The notes under the pieces: model-generated
What the model was told of the DNA's origin: nothing
Seen by the model: the letters and a program-made list of their open reading frames with translations, nothing else
The model's database searches: none
In this document: one piece after another, positions 23,222-31,226 of the stretch
How positions within the stretch are numbered: the first letter of the stretch is position 1
How the letters are laid out: each line of letters opens with the position of its first letter
Translations under genes and position numbers: made by a program
Assembly (NCBI GenBank): GCA_035693145.1
Contig: DASSHA010000050.1
Location: 1-34,490 of the forward strand
DNA length: 34,490 nt
Reading direction: 5' to 3'
Source of the DNA: DASSHA01 sp035693145
GTDB taxonomy: Bacteria; Chloroflexota; Limnocylindria; Limnocylindrales; CSP1-4

Positions 23222-23233
23222 GAGAGCGCTCTC
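23222..23233. promoter_or_regulatory. CebR/CelR-type operator 2
   Basis: GAGAGCGCTCTC is a perfect 12-base palindrome sharing the AGCGCT core of operator 1. The two centres are 45 bp apart, a little over four helical turns, compatible with cooperative binding. It lies between the divergent lacI and gatB genes. Confidence 0.7.
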
Positions 23234-23375
23234 ACGCTGCCTGTGTATGCCACGCGCCTCACCGCCCCACCACGAGCGGCCGAGGCACGGGCATGCCTCA
23301 TCCGCCGCTGCCTGGTGGAACGGCGCTCGGCGAGCTCCTCGTGCCTCGACGACCCTGTGCGAAACTCTCGGGGAG

Positions 23376-24884
23376 ATGGGACGTGCCGCGACCGCCGCTC
23401 GGCCTGGCCTCGAGGCGATCCTCGAGCGCTGGGAGCCCGTCATCGGGATCGAGGTCCACACGCAGCTGCGGACCGAGTCGAAGATGTTCTGCGCCTGCTC
23501 GGCCGCGTACGACGGCGCAGCCCCGAACAGTCGCTGCTGCCCCGTCTGCCTCGGCCTGCCGGGTGCGCTCCCGACGATCAACCGCCGCGCGGTGGAGCAG
23601 GTCCTTGCGACGGGCGTGGCGATCGAGGCGACGACGCCCGAGCGGACGATCTGGGAGCGCAAGAACTACTTCTACCCGGATCTCCCCAAGGGCTACCAGA
23701 TCAGCCAGTACGTCATTCCGCTCGCGGCGGACGGTCGCCTCACGTTCGACACGTCCGAGGGACCGGTCACGATCCGGATCGCCCGGGCACACCTCGAGGA
23801 GGACACCGCCAAGCTCATCCACGGCACCGCCGATGACGGCCGGCGGGTGAGCTTCGTGGACTTCAATCGCTCGGGTACGCCGCTGATGGAGATCGTCACG
23901 GAGGCTGACGTCCGGTCGGCGGAGCAGGCCCGCCGCTATGCCGAGGAGCTGCAGCTGCTGCTTCGCTCGATCGGTGCGTCCGATGCCGACATGGAGCGCG
24001 GCCAGATGCGGGTCGAGGCGAACGTCTCCCTGCGCGAGCGCGGGACCGAACCGTTCGGGACCCGGGTCGAGGTGAAGAACATGAACTCGTTCCGCTCCGT
24101 GGAGCGGGCGATCGCGTTCGAGATCGAGCGGCAGGCCGCGGCGCTCGAGGCCGGCGAGCCGCTCGTCCAGGAGACGCGGGGCTGGGACGAGGACCATGGC
24201 GCGACGTACGTCATGCGGCTCAAGGAGACGAGCGAGGACTACCGCTACTTCCCGGAGCCCGACCTGCCGCCACTCGTCGTCGATCGCCTCTGGCTCGACG
24301 AGGTCGCCGCCGGGCTGCCCGAGCTCCCGTCCGCTCGCCGGGCCCGCTACGTCGCCGAGCTCGGCCTCTCGCCGTACGACGCCGCCGTGATCGTCGGTGA
24401 CCCGAACGCGAGTGCGCTGCTCGAGCGGCTCGTCGCAGAGGGCGTGCCTCCGAAGGAAGCGGCGAACTGGGTCAGCGGCGAGTACCTCCGGCTGCTGCGC
24501 AAGTACGGCGAGGGCGACGTTCCGCGCGTCGGCGCCTCGGCCGTCGGGGTGGAGCTCGCCCGGCTCGTTCGGCTCGTCCTCGACGACGGCATCACCCGAA
24601 CGAACGCGAAGGAGGTCTTCGAGACCTACTTCGCGACCGGGCAGGCGCCTGACGCGATCATCGCCGAGCGCGGGTTCGTCAAGATCTCTGACGCGGGCGA
24701 GATCGGCGGCGTCGTGGACGACGTCCTCGCCGGCAACCCCGCGGCGATCGCCGACTACCGCGCCGGCAAGGCGCAGGCGATCGGCTTCCTCGTCGGCCAG
24801 GTCATGAAGGCGACGCGCGGCCAGGCGAACGCCGCGGTCGCGGCGGCGGCCATCCGCGAGCGGCTCGACGGTTCGGGCGGGTGA
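23376..24884 (+). CDS. gatB: Asp-tRNA(Asn)/Glu-tRNA(Gln) amidotransferase subunit B
   Basis: GatB binds the misacylated tRNA and carries out kinase and amidation steps with ammonia from GatA. The 502-residue product has the family opening WEPVIGIEVHTQL, the cysteine-rich segment MFCACSAAYDG...SRCCPVCLGLPG, NYFYPDLPKGYQISQY, the catalytic-core HLEEDTAKLIH, and VEVKNMNSFRSVERAI. The C-terminal helical and YqeY/tail domains (about 330-500) end with GFLVGQVMKATRGQANAA. The ATG at 23376 follows GGGGAG directly, too close for a normal Shine-Dalgarno. A weak AACTCT lies seven bases upstream. The gatC-gatA pair is at 5587-7484, so the genes are split. Confidence 0.97.
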   Translation: MGRAATAARPGLEAILERWEPVIGIEVHTQLRTESKMFCACSAAYDGAAPNSRCCPVCLGLPGALPTINRRAVEQVLATGVAIEATTPERTIWERKNYFYPDLPKGYQISQYVIPLAADGRLTFDTSEGPVTIRIARAHLEEDTAKLIHGTADDGRRVSFVDFNRSGTPLMEIVTEADVRSAEQARRYAEELQLLLRSIGASDADMERGQMRVEANVSLRERGTEPFGTRVEVKNMNSFRSVERAIAFEIERQAAALEAGEPLVQETRGWDEDHGATYVMRLKETSEDYRYFPEPDLPPLVVDRLWLDEVAAGLPELPSARRARYVAELGLSPYDAAVIVGDPNASALLERLVAEGVPPKEAANWVSGEYLRLLRKYGEGDVPRVGASAVGVELARLVRLVLDDGITRTNAKEVFETYFATGQAPDAIIAERGFVKISDAGEIGGVVDDVLAGNPAAIADYRAGKAQAIGFLVGQVMKATRGQANAAVAAAAIRERLDGSGG

Positions 24885-25153
24885 GCATCGTCAACGTCGT
24901 GCTGTGGGTCGCCGGGATCGTGCTGATCGCCGCCGGCTGGCGACGCGCCCGGGGACCGTGGAACCGGCTCCAGGCGCTCCGCGAGCAGGACGCGAATGTC
25001 GCCCGCTACGAGGCCTGGCGCGGCGGGGTTCGAAGCTCCGAACCGACCGGTGCCTCGGTTGCCATGGCGATGCTGCGGCGACAGGCGCAGACCGGGGTGG
25101 GGCTTGCGATCGTCGGCGTCGTCCTCGTCATCGCCGGGTTCGCGGTTCGGTAG
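24881..25153 (+). CDS. Small two-span membrane protein
   Basis: The 90-residue product begins with a membrane helix (VVLWVAGIVLIAAGW), then about 45 polar residues (RLQALREQDANVARYEAWRG) and a second helix (GVGLAIVGVVLVIAGFAV). Both ends probably face the same side. The GTG start overlaps the gatB stop by four bases (GTGA), so it is co-translated with gatB. I do not recognise the family, and no link to tRNA amidation can be claimed. Confidence 0.75.
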   Translation: MSIVNVVLWVAGIVLIAAGWRRARGPWNRLQALREQDANVARYEAWRGGVRSSEPTGASVAMAMLRRQAQTGVGLAIVGVVLVIAGFAVR

Positions 25154-25180
25154 GGGCCGCCGCCGGGGAGGCGTGGCCGT

Positions 25181-25236
25181 TACCCACGAGGGTACGATTC
25201 TGACTCCAGCGCGTCGCCCTGTTACCTCCGAGGGTG
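25181..25236. repeat. Pair of GTTACC-type short palindromic repeats
   Basis: GTTACCCACGAGGGT (from 25180) and GTTACCTCCGAGGGT (from 25222) are near-identical direct repeats, 42 bases apart. The first contains the perfect palindrome TACCC-ACGA-GGGTA (25181-25194). They lie in the 225-base gap between the converging gatB-operon end and the CoA-binding gene, where no ORF is convincing. The spacing of four helical turns looks like a protein-binding pair. The rest of the gap shows no clear terminator. Confidence 0.45.
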
Positions 25237-25378
25237 CGGAGCGACATGGAGAGGCCCATTTGGGCGTCGCATCCTCGCCCCGCAGGCACCGTTCCGACCC
25301 GACAGCGCCGGAGATAGACCCTGGCGGGCAACCCCGCGGCGACTCCATCGGGTCAGCTCGAGCGGCAGGTTCCGCCCG

Positions 25379-25921
25379 CTACCCGCGCAGCAGCCGTCTG
25401 ACCTCGATCTTGAGGCAGCGGTCCATGACGACGCCGAGGCCGGCGTCGGCCGCCACCTTGGCGGCGTCCCAGCTCACCACGCCGAGCTGAAGCCAAAGGC
25501 ACTGCGCACCGACCTCGACCGCCTCGTGCGCATGCGGCAGGCACAGCTCGCTGCGACGGAAGACGTCGACGATCTCGACAGGCCCGGTCGCCTCGACGGC
25601 AGCTCCAAGCGTCGGGAAGCAGTCACGGCCCAGGACCGAGCGTTCGTTCGGGTTGACCGGGACGCAGTCGAAGCCGCGGGCGAGGAGCGATCCCATGACG
25701 TCGTTCGACGCGCGCTCTGCACGCGACGAGGCGCCGACGACGGCGATCCGCGGACCGTTCGCCAGGAGGGTCCGGATCGTGCCATCGTCGAGCAGCTCGA
25801 CCGGGCCGCGGCCCTCGTCGAGATCGAGGTAGGCGATCGTCCGCAGCCGATCCGCGCGCGCCGCCGCGGCGTCGCTGCCCGCGTCCGAATTGGCGGCACG
25901 CTTCGGCTCGTCGTCGCTCAG
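25379..25921 (-). CDS. CoA-binding (Rossmann) domain protein with a CTG start
   Basis: The 180-residue product contains a CoA_binding (YccU-like) domain from about residue 45: RIAVVGASSRAERASNDVMG, FDCVPVNPNERSVLGRDCFP, VEIVDVFRRSE, and a CLWLQLGVVSWDAAKVAADAGLGVVMDRCLKIE tail. Such proteins bind CoA or a nucleotide in a Rossmann fold; the role is unknown. No ATG, GTG or TTG occurs in the usable part of the frame. A CTG at 25921 overlaps the permease stop (CTGA) and has GGAGG seven bases upstream, so I take it as the start. Roughly 40 extra residues precede the domain. It is the last gene of the BMP importer operon. Confidence 0.8.
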   Translation of the reverse strand: MSDDEPKRAANSDAGSDAAAARADRLRTIAYLDLDEGRGPVELLDDGTIRTLLANGPRIAVVGASSRAERASNDVMGSLLARGFDCVPVNPNERSVLGRDCFPTLGAAVEATGPVEIVDVFRRSELCLPHAHEAVEVGAQCLWLQLGVVSWDAAKVAADAGLGVVMDRCLKIEVRRLLRG

Positions 25922-26994
25922 GTCGCCGCCTCCCGCTGGTACGGCTGGCCGTCCGCAGCGGGCGGGATGCTCCGTCCGATGAGCCCGGCGAGGACGACGA
26001 TCGTCACGAGGTATGGCAGCGCGTTGTAGAACTGGGCCGGGATCGCGTTCACGACGTCGCCGAGCGCGCCCCCGGGCGCCGAGATGACGATCGCCTGACC
26101 GAGGGCATCCGAGGTCGCGAACAGGAGCGCGGCGAGGAACGCGCCGACGGGCGTCCAGCGGCCGATGATCAGCGCCGCCAGCGCGATGAAGCCGCGGCCG
26201 ACGGTCATCCCGGCCTGGAACGAGTTCGTCGCCTCCATGCTCAGGTACGCGCCGGCGAGGCCGGCGAAGATGCCCGACAGGATGACGTTCCGGTAGCGCA
26301 GTCGGATGACGTTGATGCCCACCGTCTCGGCGGCCTTCGGGTGCTCGCCGACGGCACGCGTGCGGAGGCCCCAGCGCGACCGGAACAGCAGGACCTGGAG
26401 GACGATGACGATGACGATCATCGACATCGCGATCGGGCCCTGGCTGAGGAACGCGTCGAGCAGCCAGCCGACGACCGGCAGGTTGACGAGCTCGGATGGC
26501 GGGTGGAACGGGACGAAGTTCCCGGCGCTCGTCGGTGACCCGGCGGCGATGAGCGTATTCAGATAGCCGGTCACCCCGAAGGCGGCGATGTTGATGATCG
26601 TGCCGCTGATGATCTGGTCTGCCCGGATCGTGATCGACAGCCAGGCGTGGAGGAGCGAGATGAGCAGCGCGACGAGGACGGCCGCGGCGACGGCGACGAG
26701 GAGCGCCGGCGTGATGCCGAAGAACGCGCTCGCATCGCCGCCCAGGATCGGGGCGACGATCACGCCGACGACCCACCCGGTGAACGCGCTCGCGAGCATG
26801 ATCCCTTCGATTCCGATGTTGACCACGCCGGATCGCTCGCACAGCACGCCACACATCGCGCCGAGCGTCAGCGGCGTCGCGGCCTGGATGATCAGCGGGC
26901 TGATCGCGGGGAGCGTCGCGATGAGATAGCCCCCGAGCTCGAACACGATGCCGAGGATGGGGATCGCGTAGAGCGCCGCGATGAGGGCGTCCAT
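25918..26994 (-). CDS. Nucleoside-type ABC permease (BmpC/NupQ-like)
   Basis: The 358-residue protein has about nine to ten membrane helices and the BPD_transp_2 pattern: TPLTLGAMCGVLCERSGVVNIGIEGIML near the N-terminus, RADQIISGTIINI, and SRWGLRTRAVGEHPKAAETVG, the cytosolic loop that meets the ATPase. It is the second permease of a BMP-family purine nucleoside importer. Its ATG overlaps the stop of the preceding permease by one base (TGATG). Its stop overlaps the CTG start of the CoA-binding gene. Confidence 0.92.
   Translation of the reverse strand: MDALIAALYAIPILGIVFELGGYLIATLPAISPLIIQAATPLTLGAMCGVLCERSGVVNIGIEGIMLASAFTGWVVGVIVAPILGGDASAFFGITPALLVAVAAAVLVALLISLLHAWLSITIRADQIISGTIINIAAFGVTGYLNTLIAAGSPTSAGNFVPFHPPSELVNLPVVGWLLDAFLSQGPIAMSMIVIVIVLQVLLFRSRWGLRTRAVGEHPKAAETVGINVIRLRYRNVILSGIFAGLAGAYLSMEATNSFQAGMTVGRGFIALAALIIGRWTPVGAFLAALLFATSDALGQAIVISAPGGALGDVVNAIPAQFYNALPYLVTIVVLAGLIGRSIPPAADGQPYQREAAT
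25929..25933 (-). promoter_or_regulatory. Ribosome binding site that selects a CTG start
   Basis: GGAGG on the minus strand, inside the last codons of the permease gene, lies seven bases before the CTG at 25921. Ideal spacing and the lack of any other start codon make the CTG the likely initiator of the CoA-binding gene. Confidence 0.55.
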
Positions 26995-28151
26995 CAGTGC
27001 GCCGCGACCTCGGGGCCGCCGCCGTACGTCGCGGTGATCGTCGGACTGTCCACCATCTCGCCGGCGCCCCGCAGGTGGAACAGCCGTCGGATGACGGGGC
27101 TCGCGACGAGGAACAGCAGGATCGTCGCCTGGAGGACGTCGACGAGCTCGGGCGGGATCTGGGCCTTGATCTGCATGAGCCCGGCGCCTGCCCGCATGGC
27201 GCCGAAGAGCAGCGACGCGAAGACGATCCCGATCGGATTCGAGCGGCCCAGCAGCGCGACCGCGATCCCATCGAAGCCGACCGTCGTGCTGTACGCGGCG
27301 TTGAGCTGGTGGTTCACGCCCAGGAGCTGGCCTGCGCCGGCGAGCCCGGCGAGCATCCCCGACAACGACATCGTCAGGATGATCAGATAGCGCGGCCGCA
27401 TCCCGGCGTAGCGGGCGGCTTCGGGGTTCGCGCCGACGGTCCGGATCTCGAAGCCGAGGGTGGTCCGGTAGAGCAGCCAGGCGACGCCGAACGCGGCGGC
27501 CAGCGCGATCACGAGCCCGAGATGCCCGTTCGGGCCGATGACGATCGGCAGACCTGCGTTCGCGACGTCCTGGGTGATCGGGTTCGGCGAGCCCGGCGCG
27601 CGCAGCGGGCCGCTGACGGCCGCCGCCAGGACGTAGATGCCGACGTAGTTGAGCATGATCGTCGTTACGACCTCGTGGGCGCCGGATTGCGCCTTGAGGA
27701 AGCCGGGCACGAAGCCGAACAGGAAGCCGCCGGCCGCGCCGGCCACGAGCGCCGCGGGGAACGCGACGAGCGGCGGCGCGTCGCGCAGTGCGAGCCCCAC
27801 CCAGCAGGCGCCGAGCGCGCCAACGAGGAACTGCCCGAGCGCCCCGATGTTGAACAGCCCGGCCCGGAACCCGATCCCGACCGACAGACCTGCGAGAAGG
27901 AGCGGCGCGGTGAAGACGAGCGTCTGGACGATCGCGGCGGGGCTGCCCAGGGCGCCGACGAAGAGCGAGCTGTACGCGTCGAGCGGCAGGCCGAGGTTGA
28001 ACGCCCGGTTCGGAATGGCGAGCTCCGAGACGAGGATGAGGATCGCGCCCACGATGATCGCCAGACCGATCGAGATCGCGGGCAGCGCGAGCACGGAGAT
28101 CCAGCGGCCCAACCGCCTCGAGCCGCGCGGACCCGTCTCCGAGCCGCTCAT
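26994..28151 (-). CDS. Nucleoside-type ABC permease (BmpB/NupP-like)
   Basis: The 385-residue membrane protein is the first permease of the pair. It has an arginine-rich cytosolic N-terminus (residues 1-17), then about ten helices. The family pattern is visible in APLLLAGLSVGIGFRAGLFN, SGAHEVVTTIMLNYV and the coupling loop TTLGFEIRTVGANPEAARYAG. The ATG overlaps the ATPase-gene stop by four bases (ATGA). Together with the next permease it forms the heterodimeric channel of a BMP/nucleoside importer. Confidence 0.92.
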   Translation of the reverse strand: MSGSETGPRGSRRLGRWISVLALPAISIGLAIIVGAILILVSELAIPNRAFNLGLPLDAYSSLFVGALGSPAAIVQTLVFTAPLLLAGLSVGIGFRAGLFNIGALGQFLVGALGACWVGLALRDAPPLVAFPAALVAGAAGGFLFGFVPGFLKAQSGAHEVVTTIMLNYVGIYVLAAAVSGPLRAPGSPNPITQDVANAGLPIVIGPNGHLGLVIALAAAFGVAWLLYRTTLGFEIRTVGANPEAARYAGMRPRYLIILTMSLSGMLAGLAGAGQLLGVNHQLNAAYSTTVGFDGIAVALLGRSNPIGIVFASLLFGAMRAGAGLMQIKAQIPPELVDVLQATILLFLVASPVIRRLFHLRGAGEMVDSPTITATYGGGPEVAAH

Positions 28152-29725
28152 GCCGACATGCCGAAGACGGGCTGCTGGGCTTCGGCTCGATCGCGCCCGC
28201 CGGTCGCCATGAGCAGCCCGACCTCGTTCTTGTCGGCGGTTCGGCCGTCGAGCACGGCGACGATCTCGCCGCGGTACATGACGGCGATCCGGTCGGACAT
28301 CTCGAGGACCTCGTCGAGCTCCGCCGAGACGAGCAGGATCGCGGTTCCAGCGTCGCGCTTGCGGATCGACTGGCGGTGGATGAACTCGATGCTGCCGACG
28401 TCGAGGCCGCGCGTCGGCTGGTCGAGGACGAGGAGCTGCAGGTCGCGGTCGAACTCGCGCGCGACGACGACCTTCTGCTGATTGCCGCCCGACAGCGTGC
28501 CCGCGGCCGCGGTCGCCGAGGGGGTCCGGATGTCGAACTGCCGGATGCTCTCCTCGGCGGCCTCCTCGATCGCCCGGTCGTCGCGCAGGATCCCGTGCGC
28601 GAACGGCGCCCGGTAATAGCTCGTCAACACGAGGTTGTCGGCGATCGGGAACGGCAGCACGAGCCCGAACCGGTGCCGGTCGGCGGGCACGTACGCGACG
28701 CTCGCCTCGTTCATCTCCCGGCTCGATGCACCCGTGACGTCACGTCCGCCGAGGAGCACGCGCCCCTCGACCGGCTTGCGGAGCCCGACGAGCGCCTCCA
28801 CGAGCTCGTCCTGGCCGTTGCCGGCGACACCGGCGATGCCGAGGATCTCGCCGCGACGGACCTCGAGGCTCACGCCCCGGACGACCTCCGTTCCGCGGTC
28901 GTCGCGAACCCGGAGGCCCTCGACCCGCAGCTCGACGTCGCCCGGATGCGACTCGCCACGATCGACGATCAGCTGGACCTCGCGGCCCACCATGAGCTCG
29001 GCGAGGTCCTCCTCGTCGGTCTCGGCGGGCAGCCGCTGCCCGACGACCCGGCCACGGCGGATGACGGTGATCCGGTCGGCGATCTCGAGCACCTCGTAGA
29101 GCTTGTGGCTGATGAAGATGATGCTGTGGCCGGCATCGGCGAGACGCCGGAGGACGGCGAAGATCTCTTCCGTCTCCTGGGGCGTCAGGACGGCCGTCGG
29201 TTCGTCGAGGACGAGGATCCGCGCGTCGCGGTAGAGAGCTTTCAGGATCTCGACCCGCTGCTGCCACCCGACGGACAGGGCGCCGACCTTGATGTCGGGA
29301 TCGATCTCGAAGCCGAACCGCCGACCGAGCTCGGCGATCCGACGGCGTGCTTCGTGCTGGTCGAGGAAGACGGCGTTCGCCATGGTCTCCTCGCCGAGGA
29401 GGATGTTGTCGGCGACCGACAGGACCGGCACGAGCATGAAGTGCTGATGGACCATGTTGATGCCGCGGGCGATCGCGTCGGACGGTCCCGCGATCCGTAC
29501 CGGCTCGCCGTCGAGCAGGATCTCGCCCTCGTCGGGCGTCGCGAGCCCGTACAGCACGTTCATGAGGGTCGTCTTGCCGGCGCCGTTCTCGCCGAGCAAC
29601 GCGTGGATCTCGCCGGGTTTGATCTCGAGGTCGATATGGTCGTTCGCGACCACGCCGGGATAGCGTTTCGTGATCCCGCGCATCTCCAGCGCGGGCGGCC
29701 GAACCTTCGCGTCGTCGAGCGTCAT
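28148..29725 (-). CDS. Nucleoside-type ABC importer ATPase, two tandem nucleotide-binding domains
   Basis: The 525-residue cytosolic protein is of the RbsA/NupO type. Domain 1 has Walker A GENGAGKTT (45-53), a signature of the form LSVGWQQRVEIL, Walker B RILVLDEPTAVL and the switch His in IIFISHK. Domain 2 has a degenerate Walker A (GVAGNGQDEL), a good signature LSGGNQQKVVVARE, and Walker B LLVLDQPTRGLD with Gln in place of the catalytic Glu. One active and one degenerate site is normal for this family. It powers the two permeases encoded next. A hairpin separates it from the binding-protein gene upstream. Confidence 0.95.
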   Translation of the reverse strand: MTLDDAKVRPPALEMRGITKRYPGVVANDHIDLEIKPGEIHALLGENGAGKTTLMNVLYGLATPDEGEILLDGEPVRIAGPSDAIARGINMVHQHFMLVPVLSVADNILLGEETMANAVFLDQHEARRRIAELGRRFGFEIDPDIKVGALSVGWQQRVEILKALYRDARILVLDEPTAVLTPQETEEIFAVLRRLADAGHSIIFISHKLYEVLEIADRITVIRRGRVVGQRLPAETDEEDLAELMVGREVQLIVDRGESHPGDVELRVEGLRVRDDRGTEVVRGVSLEVRRGEILGIAGVAGNGQDELVEALVGLRKPVEGRVLLGGRDVTGASSREMNEASVAYVPADRHRFGLVLPFPIADNLVLTSYYRAPFAHGILRDDRAIEEAAEESIRQFDIRTPSATAAAGTLSGGNQQKVVVAREFDRDLQLLVLDQPTRGLDVGSIEFIHRQSIRKRDAGTAILLVSAELDEVLEMSDRIAVMYRGEIVAVLDGRTADKNEVGLLMATGGRDRAEAQQPVFGMSA

Positions 29726-29760
29726 CGGAGGGTCGCCTCGGACCTCAGGCGGGGAGAAAC

Positions 29761-29798
29761 GCGCGAGCGGGCCGGCCGATGGCCGAGCCCGCTCGCGT
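29761..29798 (-). terminator. Hairpin between BMP lipoprotein and ATPase genes
   Basis: GCGAGCGGGC (29763-29772) pairs perfectly with GCCCGCTCGC (29787-29796), and an inner GGCC/GGCC pair extends the stem. It lies about 25 bases after the lipoprotein stop, as in the sugar operon. There is no U-run. It is probably a partial terminator or mRNA-stabilising stem. Confidence 0.6.
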
Positions 29799-29820
29799 CA
29801 GGTCGTGGATCGCTCTCGGC

Positions 29821-31017
29821 CTACTTCGGCGGAGCACCGCAGCCGGTATCGGGACAGGTCTTGACGGAGCCGTCCTTCATCCCCGCCAGGGCCGCATCGA
29901 GCTTGCCCTGGAGGTCCGACGGCCACTTGCTCGCGAGGTCATGGCCCGGCGAAGCGCCGATGCCGTCGTTCGTCGCGTCGAACTTCGCGTCGCCCGGCTG
30001 CTGTGAACCGGCGGCGATCGCCTTGATCACCTGGTCGACGGCGTTCGCGAGATGCTTCTCGGCCGACGTGATGAGGCACTTCGCGGCGTTCGGGTAGGAC
30101 AGGAACTGGTCGACGTCGACGCCGACGCCGTAGATCCCGGCCTCGCAGGCCGCGTCGAGGATCCCGTTGCCGGTCAGCCCGGCGACCTGGAACAGAACGT
30201 CCGGCTTGTTCTGGGAGATGAACTGCTTCGCGAAGTTCTTGCCGGTCACCGGATCGGCAAACGCCTTCTTGAAGTCGCTCGTCGTGATATACGCCGTCTT
30301 GACGTTGATGCTCGAGTTGACCGACTTCGCACCGAGCTCATAGCCCTGAATGTAGCGGACGCACGGAGCGCAGAGCGTGATCCCGCCGATCGCCCCGATC
30401 GTGCCGGACTTGCTCACCGACGCGGCGACGATCCCGGCCAGGTAGCCGGCCTGGTCCTCCTGGAAGCCGAGGGCGACGTACTTCGGCAGCAGCGTCTTCG
30501 GATCGCCCTTGCAGGCGAACGTGCTGTCCGGTGCGCCCTGCTCGTCGATGCAGATCGGCGCCTGGTCGACGCCGATGAACCAGACGTCGGGGTTCTTCTT
30601 CGCTGCGGCGATCGTATCGTTCGTCAGGTTGAATCCCGTCGTCACGATGACGTTGAAGCCCTGCGTGACGTAGTTGTTGATCAGGGTCGGGTACTCGGAC
30701 GCATCCTTCGGGACCGCGTACGGGATGTCGCCGCTGACGCCGACGTCCTGCGCGCCCTGCTGCGCGCCCTTGTACGTGTACTCGTTGAAGTTCTTGTCGT
30801 TGATCGTGCCGACGTCCGTGACGACGCCGATCTTGAGGTTGGACGCCGACGCCGACGGGCTCGCGGCGGCGCTCTCCGACGGCGCGGCGCTCGACGGCGC
30901 CACGGACGGGGCCGTCGACGGTGCGGTGGACGGCGACGGGCTCGCCGCGCCACTACACGCGGAGACGATGAGGGCCAGCCCGCCGAGCAGGCCGAGACCC
31001 TTGCTGCGAATGTGCAT
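29821..31017 (-). CDS. BMP-family nucleoside-binding lipoprotein
   Basis: The 398-residue receptor has a lipoprotein signal (lipobox VSAC, Cys21), then a Ser/Ala/Pro-rich linker to about residue 59 and a BMP (PnrA/Med) fold. Visible parts are IGVVTDVGTINDKNFNEYTYKG, LINNYVTQGFNVIVTTGF, the family signature GFQEDQAGYLAGIVAA, and KPDVLFQVAGLTGNGILDAA. Family members bind purine nucleosides outside the membrane. The ATG at 31017 has AGGAGG four bases upstream (31022-31027); an open frame to 31158 lacks this support. A TAGGAT -10 candidate at 31108-31103 would give a leader of about 80 bases. Cysteine pairs (in CAPC and near the C-terminus) are unusual and may form disulfides. Confidence 0.94.
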   Translation of the reverse strand: MHIRSKGLGLLGGLALIVSACSGAASPSPSTAPSTAPSVAPSSAAPSESAAASPSASASNLKIGVVTDVGTINDKNFNEYTYKGAQQGAQDVGVSGDIPYAVPKDASEYPTLINNYVTQGFNVIVTTGFNLTNDTIAAAKKNPDVWFIGVDQAPICIDEQGAPDSTFACKGDPKTLLPKYVALGFQEDQAGYLAGIVAASVSKSGTIGAIGGITLCAPCVRYIQGYELGAKSVNSSINVKTAYITTSDFKKAFADPVTGKNFAKQFISQNKPDVLFQVAGLTGNGILDAACEAGIYGVGVDVDQFLSYPNAAKCLITSAEKHLANAVDQVIKAIAAGSQQPGDAKFDATNDGIGASPGHDLASKWPSDLQGKLDAALAGMKDGSVKTCPDTGCGAPPK

Positions 31018-31226
31018 TGTTCCTCCTCTACGCGGCCGTCCCTCGTCCGGCACGTCCGAGGCGACGCGACACACGAACGTCGCGCTCGCCCCGGTCCGGC
31101 GCATCCTACCGATGCCGGGTCCGCCGTACAGGTCGCTCGCGCCGTTCTTCCTGCCCACAGGATAGTGGCGCCGCCGCGCGTCGGTTCGGGCTCCCCGCCG
31201 TGCCGACCCCGATCACGCTCGGTGGG
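31018..31226 (-). promoter_or_regulatory. Upstream region of the BMP importer operon
   Basis: These 209 bases between the GerMN lipoprotein gene and the BMP gene hold the AGGAGG site (31022-31027) and two minus-strand -10 candidates, TAGGAT (31108-31103) and TATCCT (31164-31159). I see no clear riboswitch fold, operator palindrome or terminator. Confidence 0.35.

Noticed and set aside
25379..27271. 630-codon frame joining the CoA-binding protein to upstream sequence
   Set aside because: The upstream part is an out-of-frame reading of the permease genes with Arg-rich shadow composition. Only the part after 25921 is real.
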